From Gemmatimonas sp. (GTDB lineage Bacteria > Gemmatimonadota > Gemmatimonadetes > Gemmatimonadales > Gemmatimonadaceae), in NCBI GenBank assembly GCA_011390885.1, contig JAABRO010000054.1, positions 62,001-126,000 of the forward strand: a stretch of 64,000 nt of DNA, written 5' to 3'. Each line of letters opens with the position of its first letter. Within the stretch, counting starts at the first letter, position 1. The notes beneath the pieces were generated by a model. It had not been told where the DNA came from, searched no databases, and saw only the letters and a program-made list of their open reading frames with translations. A program made the position numbers and the translations under genes. Positions 42,103-50,681 of this stretch are shown here, piece by piece.

Positions 42103-43278
42103 TCACGGCCGGGTGAGTTCCAGCAGGTCGAGAATGGGAACGCCTGCCGGCTGGCTGCGCCCGGTACGCACCCGAGCGGTGATCGTCACCTCGGTCAGCG
42201 GCGACAGCGCCTGCGCGGCCGCCACCAGCCCGTCGGGCACCGCCAGGTAGAGCACCGCCCGCTCGGCACCAGGCCCGCGGGCGAGCAGGTACCGCTCGCC
42301 CGGGGTGAAGCCTTGCCGGAGCGCATCGGCCGTCTGGAACGCCAGCACCTCCACCGTCCAGCGCACGAGGCGGCCGACGGTGCCGGTCGGGTTCGCGCGC
42401 AGATCGGCGGCGCTCAGGGCGCCGGCCGATCGGGCACCGGCCGCCTCGAGGGCAGAGTCGGGGAGCCACCCCTCGATGCGCACGCGAACCCAGCCGCGTT
42501 CCCGTGCCAGTGGCGACATCGCCACGCCGCCTGGGATGGTCGCGACGGCCTCGCCGTCGGGCCCGGTGCGGAGGGTTGCCGGGGCGCGGGTCTCGAAGGT
42601 CGGCGACGGTGTCGCGGCCGGCGGCTGAGCGGTGCCTCCCACCGCGGAGTCTGCCGCGGCGGAGACTGCCGCGGCAGGGCGCCGTGGTGTGGTGTCCGCC
42701 CGCGGACGGGCGGGCGGCGGCTCGGCGGGACGCGCCGTCGGCCGCGCCGCAGGCCGGCTCGCTGCGCCTTGGCTCGTGCCACCCGTGACCCGGCTCAGGT
42801 CTACCCAGATCGCGCGGCGCGCCGGCAGGAACGCCCCCGCCCGCGCGGCGGGAAACGCCGCGCCCGCGCGCAGCGGGAAGATGTACGCGCTCCGCCGCAG
42901 TTCGGCGATCGCGGCCCCGTTGGCGGCACCCGTCGCGCGCAACGTCGTGCCGTTCGCGGGAAGCACCTCGCCGCGCGACCGGTTGGCGGTGAGCCGGACA
43001 TCGCCGGCCGCCACGTGCCCCTCCACGGTCACGCGCACGAACGTGGCCTGCACCATCTCGACCGGCGCGGTGATCGCGCGGCTGCTCACCCCGATCACCT
43101 CGCCGCCGGGCGTGCTGCGAAGCGCCGTGCCCGATCGGATGGTCACACGGTCACCACGTCGCGGCGCCGCCTGCGCGTGGACCTCGAGCGACGGCAGCAG
43201 GACCGCGAGCAGCAGGGCCGCACCGGCGCGCCGGCCGGCAGCGCTGCGCAGGGCGCGGATGACGGAGTCGAGTGCCAT
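42103..43278 (-). CDS. Exported SH3-like domain protein
   Basis: This is a 391-residue protein with a signal peptide ending near VHAQ (residue 36). Two or three bacterial SH3-like segments are visible: RVTIRSGTALRSTPGGEVIG near residue 45, LRATGAANGAAIAELRR near 118 and LRTGPDGEAVATIPGG near 258. A long Pro/Ala-rich linker (about 170-235) separates them. Such domains bind peptidoglycan. The C-terminal 90 residues may form an OB-like fold. ATG 43278 is the start before the signal peptide. It stands divergent to gpmI. Confidence 0.7.
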   Translation of the reverse strand: MALDSVIRALRSAAGRRAGAALLLAVLLPSLEVHAQAAPRRGDRVTIRSGTALRSTPGGEVIGVSSRAITAPVEMVQATFVRVTVEGHVAAGDVRLTANRSRGEVLPANGTTLRATGAANGAAIAELRRSAYIFPLRAGAAFPAARAGAFLPARRAIWVDLSRVTGGTSQGAASRPAARPTARPAEPPPARPRADTTPRRPAAAVSAAADSAVGGTAQPPAATPSPTFETRAPATLRTGPDGEAVATIPGGVAMSPLARERGWVRVRIEGWLPDSALEAAGARSAGALSAADLRANPTGTVGRLVRWTVEVLAFQTADALRQGFTPGERYLLARGPGAERAVLYLAVPDGLVAAAQALSPLTEVTITARVRTGRSQPAGVPILDLLELTRP

Positions 43279-43287
43279 CGGGATTGG

Positions 43288-43316
43288 TTGGAGCGGCTCA
43301 GTGCGCGGGGTAGATT
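43288..43316 (+). promoter_or_regulatory. Probable gpmI promoter
   Basis: TTGGAG (43288-43293) and TAGATT (43311-43316) are 17 nt apart. This predicts a leader of about 110 nt before gpmI, unlike the leaderless promoters elsewhere. Confidence 0.6.
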
Positions 43317-43435
43317 TCGCGCGCGCCCGCCACGCACGAGGTTGTGTGGTCGGGCACGCGCGCCAGCCGGCGCAGACATCGGCGCGACGCCAGCGCCGAC
43401 AGGCAAACGTATTCCATGTCCCCCACCGAGCAAGG

Positions 43436-44998
43436 ATGCCCGCTACCGTCACCCGTCCCGTCGCGCTGATCATTCTGGATGGCTGGGGCCATCGCGAGAC
43501 GCGCGAGGCCAACGCGATCGCGCTGGCGCACGCGCCGACCTGGGAGCGGGTGTGGGACACGCCCACGCGCACGCTGCTCTCCGCCTCGGGACCGGCCGTC
43601 GGCCTCCCCGCCGGGCAGATGGGCAACAGCGAGGTCGGGCACCTCAACCTCGGGGCCGGCCGCGTCGTCATGCAGGACCTGGTGCGTATCGGCTCGTCGA
43701 TCGAGACGGGCGCGTTCTTCGAGAACGCCGCCTTCCGCGAGGCATGCGCGCGCGCCCGCGCGACCGGTGGCGCTGTGCACCTCGTGGCGCTGCTCGGCAA
43801 CGGCGGCGTGCACGCGCTCGACCAGCACCTCTTTGCGCTCGTGGACCTGTGCGCGCGCGAGAAGGTGCCCCGCGTGTTCGTGCACGGACTGCTCGACGGT
43901 CGCGACACCGCGCCCACCTCCGGCCTCGACTTCCTGCGCGAGACGCTCGGCGTGCTCGACGGGCGCGCCCAGCTGGCATCGCTGTCGGGGCGCTATTTCG
44001 GCATGGATCGCGACAATCGCTGGGAGCGTACCGGCGCCTGGTTCCGCGCCGCGGTGCACGGCGACGGCGAGCGGGCAAGCGATCCGCTCACGCTGCTCGA
44101 GACGGCGTACGCGTCCGGCACGACCGACGAGTTCCTGCCGCCGCATGTGCTCGTCGACAGCGACGGCTCGCCGATCGGCCCGATGCGTGACGGCGACGTG
44201 GTGCTCTGCGCCAACTTCCGCTCCGACCGCATGCGCCAGTGGCTGCGCGCGCTGTCGCAGCCGGCCTTCGACGCCTTCGACACCGGCACGCGTCCCGACG
44301 TGCACGTCGTGACCATGACGCGCTACGACGACGCGTTCGACTTCCCGATCGCGTTCGCCCCGCAGTCGATGGCCAACCTCGTGGGCGAGGTGATCGCGAA
44401 CGCCGGCCTCACGCAGCTGCGCACCGCGGAAACCGAGAAGTACCCGCACGTGACGTACTTCTTCAACGGCGGAGGCGACACGCCCTTCCCCGGTGAGGAT
44501 CGCGCAATGGTCCCGAGCCCGAAGGTGGCCACGTACGACCTGCAGCCGGAGATGAGTGCGTCCGCCGTGTGCGACGTGCTGTGCAACGCGCTCGCGACCC
44601 GCTCGCACGACTTCATCCTCTGCAACTTCGCGAACGGCGACATGGTCGGACACACCGGCTCGCTGTCGGCGGCGATCCGCGCGGTGGAGACCCTCGATGG
44701 CTGCCTGGCGCGTGTCCTCGACGCCGCGGAGGCGGGCGGTGCGCAGCTCATCATCACCGCCGATCACGGCAACTGCGACATCATGGTGGACCCGGAAACG
44801 GGCGCGCCGCACACGGCGCACACCACCAACCCGGTGCCCTTCGTGATCCGCGATCCCGACGGCCAGTGGCTGCTGCGCGACGATGGTGCGCTGTGCGACG
44901 TCGGACCGACGGCGCTACGCATGCTGGGCCTGGAGCTGCCGGCCGAGATCACCGGACGCGACCTGCGGGTCGCGCCCCTTCCCGCACACACGACCTGA
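43436..44998 (+). CDS. gpmI: 2,3-bisphosphoglycerate-independent phosphoglycerate mutase
   Basis: This 520-residue Mn2+-dependent glycolytic enzyme interconverts 3- and 2-phosphoglycerate. IILDGWGHRE near residue 12 holds a metal Asp, MGNSEVGHLN near 62 holds the phosphoserine, and GLLDGRDTAP, ANFRSDR, DMVGHTG and TADHGN follow in the alkaline-phosphatase-like order. ATG 43436 fits the family N-terminus. The outer-membrane protein gene overlaps its stop (TGATG). Confidence 0.97.
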   Translation: MPATVTRPVALIILDGWGHRETREANAIALAHAPTWERVWDTPTRTLLSASGPAVGLPAGQMGNSEVGHLNLGAGRVVMQDLVRIGSSIETGAFFENAAFREACARARATGGAVHLVALLGNGGVHALDQHLFALVDLCAREKVPRVFVHGLLDGRDTAPTSGLDFLRETLGVLDGRAQLASLSGRYFGMDRDNRWERTGAWFRAAVHGDGERASDPLTLLETAYASGTTDEFLPPHVLVDSDGSPIGPMRDGDVVLCANFRSDRMRQWLRALSQPAFDAFDTGTRPDVHVVTMTRYDDAFDFPIAFAPQSMANLVGEVIANAGLTQLRTAETEKYPHVTYFFNGGGDTPFPGEDRAMVPSPKVATYDLQPEMSASAVCDVLCNALATRSHDFILCNFANGDMVGHTGSLSAAIRAVETLDGCLARVLDAAEAGGAQLIITADHGNCDIMVDPETGAPHTAHTTNPVPFVIRDPDGQWLLRDDGALCDVGPTALRMLGLELPAEITGRDLRVAPLPAHTT

Positions 44999-45747
44999 TG
45001 CCGGTTCTTCCGCGTTCGTCCTCCTCGGCCCATCCGCGCGTACTGCCGCGGCGCGCGCACCTGCTCGCCGCGGGTGTCCTGGCGTCGCTGCTCGGCGGCT
45101 CGCCGCTCGCCGCACAGCTCGTGGGCAGCGAGCCTGACCGCAGCCCGTTCCGCGACCTCGAGACCACGCAGCAGCTGACGCTGTCGGCCGGCTGGTTCGA
45201 CGCCACCCGGGACGCCGCGGGCGTAGGTCCGAAGCCGGCGCCGCTCCTCTCGCTGCGGCACGATCTCCATCTTGCCGGTCCCGCGTGGCTGACCACGCGC
45301 TACAGCACGGTGCGCACGGAGCGCAACGTGATCGATCCGGGCATGCCTGCCGCCGAGCGCGATCAGGGCACGCAGTCGGTCACGCACCATGTGGCCGACA
45401 TCGGCCTCACGCTGGCGCTGACCGGGCGCAAGTCGTGGCGCAACCTGGTGCCCACCTTCGGCGGCGGCGTCGGCATGACCTCCGACTTCGGCACGGCCGA
45501 CCTCGGCGGGTATCGCTTCGGCACGAAGTTCGCGTTCACCTTCGGCCCCGGCCTGCGCATTCCGCTGCGCAACGGCTACTCGGTACGCGTGGACCTCACC
45601 AATCATGTGTACCAGATCCAGTACCCGAGCACGTACTTCACCGCGGCGAGCGACGGCAGCCGTGTGCTGACCGACACGCGCCAGCGCTCGGGGTGGCGCA
45701 GCAACTGGGGCCTCACGGCCGGCGCGTCGGTTCCCCTGTTCCGCTGA
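44998..45747 (+). CDS. Outer-membrane beta-barrel-like protein
   Basis: This is a 249-residue protein with an Arg-rich signal peptide ending near LAAQL (residue 40). The rest is alternating polar/hydrophobic strands, for example LTLSAGWFDATRD, VADIGLTLALTG and FGPGLRIPLRNGYSVRVDL, and ends in Phe-Arg. This suits a small outer-membrane barrel. The family is not recognised. The start overlaps the gpmI stop, so the coupling may reflect genome compaction rather than function. Confidence 0.7.
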   Translation: MPVLPRSSSSAHPRVLPRRAHLLAAGVLASLLGGSPLAAQLVGSEPDRSPFRDLETTQQLTLSAGWFDATRDAAGVGPKPAPLLSLRHDLHLAGPAWLTTRYSTVRTERNVIDPGMPAAERDQGTQSVTHHVADIGLTLALTGRKSWRNLVPTFGGGVGMTSDFGTADLGGYRFGTKFAFTFGPGLRIPLRNGYSVRVDLTNHVYQIQYPSTYFTAASDGSRVLTDTRQRSGWRSNWGLTAGASVPLFR

Positions 45748-45763
45748 CCTCCTCCTGCCGACC

Positions 45764-46195
45764 ATGGCTCGCCTGTCCCTCACGCGCCGCGTGCACTTCT
45801 CCGCGGCGCACCGGTACCGCCGTCCAGAGTGGGACGATGCGCAGAACCTCGCGACCTTCGGCAAGTGCGCCCGGCCCAACTTCCACGGCCACACGTACAT
45901 CTGCGAGGTGACCGTCACCGGGCCGCTCGATGAGACCACGGGATTCGTGGCCGACCTGGGGCTCCTCGACCGGTTGCTGGCGCAGGAGGTGGTCGAACGG
46001 CTCGACCACACGAACCTCAACCTCGACATCGAGGAGTTCGCCGAGGGACGCCGCATTCCGTCGAGCGAGGAACTCGCACGCTGGATCGCCGATCGCGTCA
46101 ACGCGGGGCTTGCGACCACTCCCACTCGCGTGCGACGCGTGACTGTCGCGGAAGAACCCAACCTGTGGGCCACCTGGGACGAGGACGACGCATGA
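45764..46195 (+). CDS. 6-pyruvoyl-tetrahydropterin synthase/QueD family protein
   Basis: This is a 143-residue enzyme. The zinc histidines are in FSAAHRY near residue 16 and FHGHTY near 46. The catalytic Cys is in FGKCARPNFHGH near 37, the His in LDHTNLN near 84 and the Glu in VAEEPN near 133. The Cys-to-HGH spacing (C-x5-HGH) matches animal PTPS rather than the C-x3-HGH of typical QueD. It may serve queuosine or pterin synthesis. No queC, queE or folE is nearby. Its stop overlaps the dacB start. Confidence 0.85.
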   Translation: MARLSLTRRVHFSAAHRYRRPEWDDAQNLATFGKCARPNFHGHTYICEVTVTGPLDETTGFVADLGLLDRLLAQEVVERLDHTNLNLDIEEFAEGRRIPSSEELARWIADRVNAGLATTPTRVRRVTVAEEPNLWATWDEDDA

Positions 46196-47793
46196 GCCGC
46201 TCGCACGCTCGCACCGTGCCGACCATCGCCCGTGTCGGGCTCACCCTCGCCGCCATCCTGCTGTCGGCCACCGGCTGCGCGGCGCGCGGTGGCAGTTCGC
46301 CCGACATTCCGGTGCGCATCGATCCGGTGGCGATTCCGTTTCCCGAGATCGAGATGCCGGAGGTTCCGCTGCCGCCGGCGCGCGCGGAACTGCTGCGTCT
46401 CGTGGACTCGCTCACCAGCGATTCCACGTTCCGCATGGCCCACTGGGGCGTGCTGATCATGGACCCTGAGGTGGGCGACACGCTCGTCTCGCTGAACGCC
46501 GACAAGCTGTTCATGCCGGCGTCCAACCAGAAGCTCGTGACCGGGGCCACCGCCCTCACGCTGCTCGGCCCCGACTACACGTGGCGCACCCCGGTGCTGC
46601 TGCGCGGCACCCTGCGCGGCGGCACGTTCCGTGGCGACGTGGTGCTGGTGGGCAGCGGTGACCCGTCGTGGAGCGAGGCCATGCGCGGCGGCGACGCCCT
46701 GTCGGCACTGCACCCGATCGCCGACGCACTCGCCGCGCGCGGCGTACGACGCATCGTGGGGCGCATCGTGGCGGAAGGCGACGCCTTCCCCGACGCCTCC
46801 TACGGGCACGGCTGGGGGTGGGACGACTTCGACTTCGGCTACTCCGCGGGCATCGACGAGCTGCAGTTCAACGAGGGGTTCTTCCGCGTGATCGTGCGCG
46901 CGGGCCGTCGCACCGGCGCACGGGCCACGGCGAGCACGGCACCGCTCGCCACCTACCCCGCGCTGCGCATCACGGCGACCACGCGCGCGGCCGATGACAC
47001 GGCCACCGCGCGCCTGCAGCCGCTCGAGGTGCTGTCCGACTCCACCGCGACCGCCCTCGAGGTGCGCGGCACCATCGCGCTCGGCGACAGCGTCGTGGTC
47101 ACGCGCGCCTATCGCCACGCGAGCGACGCGGCGCGTATCGCGCTCCGAGAACTGCTGGTGGCGCGCGGCATCCGCTTCACCAGTGGCGCTGCCGCACCGG
47201 CGCGCGCCCGCACCGACACGCTCGTCGTGCTGCAGTCGCCGACGCTGCGCGACGTGCACGCGCGCATGCAGAAGCCGTCGCAGAACCAGATCGCCGAAAC
47301 GATCTTCAAGACGATGGGACGAGAGGTGACCGGGGTGGGAAGCGCCGACAGCGCGCGCGCGGCCGTGGAGCGCCAGCTGCTCGCCTGGGGCATCGGCGCC
47401 GCCGACGCCGCCGTGCGCGACGGTAGCGGCCTCTCGCGACACGACTACCTCACGCCTCGCGCAGTCGTGCGGCTGCTCACCGTGATGCAGCAGCAGCCGA
47501 CCTTCGCCGACTTCTACGCCGCGCTGCCCATCGCCGGCGTGGACGGCACGATCGGCTCGCGCATGCGCGGCACGCCGGCCGAGGGCAACCTGCGCGCGAA
47601 GACGGGCACGCTCGACAAGGCGCGCTCCCTGTCGGGCTACGTGACCACACGCGACGGGCACCAGCTCGTGTTCTCCATGCTGTGCAACAACTGGGTGGGC
47701 TCGGTGCGCGACGTCGAGCGCGTGCAGGATGCGATCGGCGCGTGGCTCGCGAATGCCACGATGGCCGACCTGCGCGTGGCGATGCCGCAGTGA
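46192..47793 (+). CDS. dacB: D-alanyl-D-alanine carboxypeptidase/endopeptidase (PBP4-type, S13)
   Basis: This is a 533-residue lipoprotein (lipobox SATGC, Cys near residue 29). The catalytic SxxK is SNQK in PASNQKLVTG near 109, followed by the large S13 insertion domain. A DGSGLSRHD segment lies near 410, and KTG in LRAKTGTLD near 470 completes the penicillin-binding site. It trims or cleaves peptidoglycan cross-links in the periplasm. ATG 46192 overlaps the previous stop (ATGA), while an in-frame start 27 nt earlier lies inside that gene. Confidence 0.92.
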   Translation: MSRSHARTVPTIARVGLTLAAILLSATGCAARGGSSPDIPVRIDPVAIPFPEIEMPEVPLPPARAELLRLVDSLTSDSTFRMAHWGVLIMDPEVGDTLVSLNADKLFMPASNQKLVTGATALTLLGPDYTWRTPVLLRGTLRGGTFRGDVVLVGSGDPSWSEAMRGGDALSALHPIADALAARGVRRIVGRIVAEGDAFPDASYGHGWGWDDFDFGYSAGIDELQFNEGFFRVIVRAGRRTGARATASTAPLATYPALRITATTRAADDTATARLQPLEVLSDSTATALEVRGTIALGDSVVVTRAYRHASDAARIALRELLVARGIRFTSGAAAPARARTDTLVVLQSPTLRDVHARMQKPSQNQIAETIFKTMGREVTGVGSADSARAAVERQLLAWGIGAADAAVRDGSGLSRHDYLTPRAVVRLLTVMQQQPTFADFYAALPIAGVDGTIGSRMRGTPAEGNLRAKTGTLDKARSLSGYVTTRDGHQLVFSMLCNNWVGSVRDVERVQDAIGAWLANATMADLRVAMPQ

Positions 47794-49085
47794 CGACTGC
47801 CGCGGTGACGGCGGCCGCACCGGAGCGCCCCGCCCTGTCAGTGACGGAGGCGCTCACCGCCGTGCTGGCGCGCGCGCGCGCGCTGCCGGTGGAGGAGGTG
47901 CACCTCGACGCCGCCATCGGCCGTGCCCTCGGCGGCACCGTCACCGCCAGCGTGACGTTGCCGCCGTGGGACAACGCCGGCATGGACGGCTACGCGGTGC
48001 GTCGCGCCGATGTGCTCGGCGCAACCGGTGCCGCGCCCCGCACGCTGCAGGTGCTCGCCACGATCACGGCCGGCGGTGCCGCCAGCCCCACGGTCACGCC
48101 CGGCACCTGCGCGCGCATCATGACCGGCGCCCCGATGCCGAACGGTGCGGACGCCGTCGTGCGGGTGGAGGACACCGACCGCGGCGTGGAGACCGTCAGC
48201 ATACGCGATGATCGCGATGTGCAGACCGTGACCGGCAACGTGCGACCGCGCGGCGAGGATGTGCGCGAGGGCGAGATCGTGGCCACCGCCGGCGACACGA
48301 TCACCCCAGCGCTGCTCGGCGTCCTGGCGAGCGTGGGCATGGCGACCGTGGCGGTGCACCGCGCCCCGCGCGTGATCGTGGCATCCGGTGGCGACGAACT
48401 GCTGCCGGTCACCGACGTGGACGCGGTGCGCGCGGGACGCGGGATCATCTCCTCGAGCAGCCACGCGCTGCCCGCCCTGCTGCGCGCAACCGGCGCGGAC
48501 GTGCGCGTGCTGCCGATGCTGCCCGACCACCCTGATGCGATCCGCGATGCACTGGGCCGTGCCCTCGAGGATGACTGCGACCTGCTCGTCACCACCGGTG
48601 GCGTGTCGATGGGATCGCACGACCATGTGCGCGACGTGATCCTCTCGCTGGGCGGGCGCATCGACGTGCACCGTGTGCGCGTGCGCCCCGGCGGGCCCAT
48701 GAGCGCCGGTCACGTGCTCGGCACGCCCTGGATCGGGCTGCCGGGGAATCCCGTGAGCACGCTCGTGACGGCCGAGCTCTTCGTGCGCCCGGCGATTCGC
48801 GCGCTGGGCGGACATCGCCGGGTGCAGCCGTCGCGCGTTTCGGTGCGACTCGCCGAAGCGGTTTCCGCGCCGGCTCCGCTCACCTTCTTCCTGCGCGCGG
48901 CGATTCACGCCGGCGCCGACGGCGTGCTCGAAGCGCGTCTCTCCGGTCGTCAGGGGTCCAACTTGCTCACATCCATGGCGCGCGCCGACGCGCTGCTGCA
49001 GGTCGAGGGACCGCAGGCGAGCGTGCCGGCCGGCACGCTGGTGCCCGCCCTGCTGCTCGACGGCGCGCTGCTGGTGGCCGCATGA
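47790..49085 (+). CDS. moeA: Molybdopterin molybdenumtransferase
   Basis: This is a 431-residue MoeA protein that inserts molybdate into adenylated molybdopterin. PPWDNAGMDGYAVR near residue 55, GAPMPNGADAVV near 112, VTTGGVSMGSHDHVRD near 268 and GLPGNPVSTL near 315 are family signatures, and a C-terminal domain IV follows. GTG 47790 overlaps the dacB stop. No other moa, moe or molybdate transport gene lies in the window. Confidence 0.95.
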   Translation: MTTAAVTAAAPERPALSVTEALTAVLARARALPVEEVHLDAAIGRALGGTVTASVTLPPWDNAGMDGYAVRRADVLGATGAAPRTLQVLATITAGGAASPTVTPGTCARIMTGAPMPNGADAVVRVEDTDRGVETVSIRDDRDVQTVTGNVRPRGEDVREGEIVATAGDTITPALLGVLASVGMATVAVHRAPRVIVASGGDELLPVTDVDAVRAGRGIISSSSHALPALLRATGADVRVLPMLPDHPDAIRDALGRALEDDCDLLVTTGGVSMGSHDHVRDVILSLGGRIDVHRVRVRPGGPMSAGHVLGTPWIGLPGNPVSTLVTAELFVRPAIRALGGHRRVQPSRVSVRLAEAVSAPAPLTFFLRAAIHAGADGVLEARLSGRQGSNLLTSMARADALLQVEGPQASVPAGTLVPALLLDGALLVAA

Positions 49086-49095
49086 CGCTGCCCGC

Positions 49096-49893
49096 ATGAC
49101 GCTCACGATTGCCGAACGCCAGCGCCTGGCCGAGTTCGAAGCCACGCTCAGCCACCTCGACCTCGTCTCGAGCGCCGTGGAGGCAGGGGGCGCCAAGGTC
49201 GTGCTGCGCAAACCCCGCAGCGCCGAGTCGCTGATTTCCGAGGACGACTTCGCGGGTGACGAGCGGCTCCCCTACTGGGCCGATGTCTGGCCCTCGTCGC
49301 GTGCGCTGGCGGGGGTGGTGCGCGGACTCCATGGCACCGGGTGCACGCTGCTCGAACTCGGCTGCGGCGTGGGACTCGTGTCGATCACGGCACTGCGGGC
49401 CGGTTTCACCGTGACGGCCACCGACTACTACCGCGATGCGATGGCGGTCACGCGACTGAACGCGATGCGCCTGGCGGGCGACGGCGACGCGCGGCTGCAC
49501 ACGCGCTATGTGGACTGGCGGGCGCTCCCCGAGGATCTCGGCCGCTTCGATGTGGTCTGTGCGGCGGACGTGCTCTACGAACGCGAGTACGCCACGCTTG
49601 TGGCCGAGACGATTCACAAGACGCTCGCGCCTGGTGGCATGGCACTCGTGGCCGATCCCGGCCGGTCCGCGCTCGCGCCCTTTCGCGAATACGCCGCGTC
49701 GATCGGCCTGCAGGAGATCGACGCGCTGTCGGTGCTGGTGCAGCAGGACGCCGCGTCCGGCGAGTTGGTGCAGAAGGCGCGACCGGGGGGCTCCGGCATG
49801 ACGCCGGGAGCTGTGGGGCTGCCCCCGGCGCACAAGGTCACGGTGTTCCGGTATCGCTGGTCAGCGAGCGGACCGGACGCGGAACACGACTGA
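49096..49893 (+). CDS. SAM-dependent methyltransferase (METTL21-like)
   Basis: This is a 265-residue class I methyltransferase. LPYWADVWPSSRALAG near residue 56 and the SAM motif LLELGCGVGLVSI near 85 match the lysine protein methyltransferases of the METTL21/Nnt1 type. VVCAADVLYEREYA near 154 is the post-II motif. Substrate is unknown. It starts 10 nt after the moeA stop and ends 8 nt from the convergent argA gene. Confidence 0.8.
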   Translation: MTLTIAERQRLAEFEATLSHLDLVSSAVEAGGAKVVLRKPRSAESLISEDDFAGDERLPYWADVWPSSRALAGVVRGLHGTGCTLLELGCGVGLVSITALRAGFTVTATDYYRDAMAVTRLNAMRLAGDGDARLHTRYVDWRALPEDLGRFDVVCAADVLYEREYATLVAETIHKTLAPGGMALVADPGRSALAPFREYAASIGLQEIDALSVLVQQDAASGELVQKARPGGSGMTPGAVGLPPAHKVTVFRYRWSASGPDAEHD

Positions 49894-49901
49894 GCCGCAG
49901 C

Positions 49902-50564
49902 TCAGCGCTTCGGCCGCTCCTGGTACACCGTGGGCGCCGACACCAGCATCGGCGCGTTCATGACCAGCCGCGAGAAGGCGCGCGGCGCGCGCAGGCGCTT
50001 GCGGAAGCAGCGCTTGGGCACGAGTGCCGCACCGGCGGCCGAGAGCGCCGCGTAGCGCGCCAGCTTTTCGGGATAGCGCGCGAGCGGCGCCGCCTGGTAG
50101 CCGAGCGTCTCGAAGAAGTGGTCGGCGAGCGAGAGCGCGAACAGTTCACGATGGCCGCGCCGGCGCGCCAGCCGCTCGACCGCGCGCACGACACGTGACC
50201 CCAGGCCGCGCCCCTGCGCCTCCGGCGCGACGGCCACGGAGGCGACCTCGGCGAGCGACGGCGAGTACTCCTGCAACGCGGCACAGGCGAGCACCGCGCC
50301 ATCGACGGCCGTGACCACGACAAAGGCATCGATCGCCGCTTCCACGTCGGCCACGGCGCGAGGCAGCAGCGTGCCGTCGTGCGCGTAGCGCCCGATCAGC
50401 GCGGCGATCCCGGGCGCATCGCTCGGACGCGCCGCGCGGGCACGTCCAACCGCACCCGCCACGGGGCGCACCAGGGTTCCGGCGGTCGGGCGCTCGGAGA
50501 CCAGTCCCGAGACGACGACCGCCCCGTCACCGGTGGGCCGGTGCAGGGCGGAGAAGTTATGCAT
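49902..50564 (-). CDS. argA: Short N-acetylglutamate synthase (GNAT family)
   Basis: This encodes 220 residues. The GNAT core (about 45-175) has VASVAVAPEAQGRGLGSRVV near residue 108, the acetyl-CoA loop. GTLLPRAVADVE near 65 and HFFETLGYQ near 150 recall single-domain bacterial N-acetylglutamate synthases, which lack the kinase-like domain of E. coli ArgA. The last 45 residues are basic and unassigned. ATG 50564 lies within an AT-rich operator-like site, which supports arginine regulation and the assignment. A general GNAT acetyltransferase is the alternative. Confidence 0.72.
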   Translation of the reverse strand: MHNFSALHRPTGDGAVVVSGLVSERPTAGTLVRPVAGAVGRARAARPSDAPGIAALIGRYAHDGTLLPRAVADVEAAIDAFVVVTAVDGAVLACAALQEYSPSLAEVASVAVAPEAQGRGLGSRVVRAVERLARRRGHRELFALSLADHFFETLGYQAAPLARYPEKLARYAALSAAGAALVPKRCFRKRLRAPRAFSRLVMNAPMLVSAPTVYQERPKR

Positions 50565-50575
50565 ACATAATGCAT
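50559..50575 (-). promoter_or_regulatory. ARG-box-like operator over the argA start
   Basis: Two ATGCAT hexamers (50559-50564 and 50570-50575) are separated by ACATA inside an AT-rich island of about 25 bp in otherwise GC-rich DNA. The first includes the start codon. The arrangement resembles ArgR sites. TTGCTT at 50599-50594 with a TATGCA 17 nt on would put the site over the -10. Confidence 0.55.
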
Positions 50576-50598
50576 AATAATGCGCGATGGGCAAAGCA

Positions 50599-50622
50599 AG
50601 AGGCCGCCTCCCGGCGGCCTCT
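50599..50622 (-). terminator. Terminator of the ETF:menaquinone oxidoreductase gene
   Basis: AGAGGCCGCC, a 4-nt loop and its 10-bp complement lie 60 nt past the oxidoreductase stop. On the minus strand it is followed by TGCTTTG, a weak T-rich tail. Confidence 0.7.
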
Positions 50623-50681
50623 CGATGCGGTGCCCTGCCCTGCGGCGCCCTGCCCTCGCGTGCTCTGCCCTCCGTCGCGCG

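Noticed and set aside
44764-47820. A 1018-codon minus-strand frame over gpmI to dacB
   Set aside because: It crosses four real plus-strand genes and has no recognisable domain.
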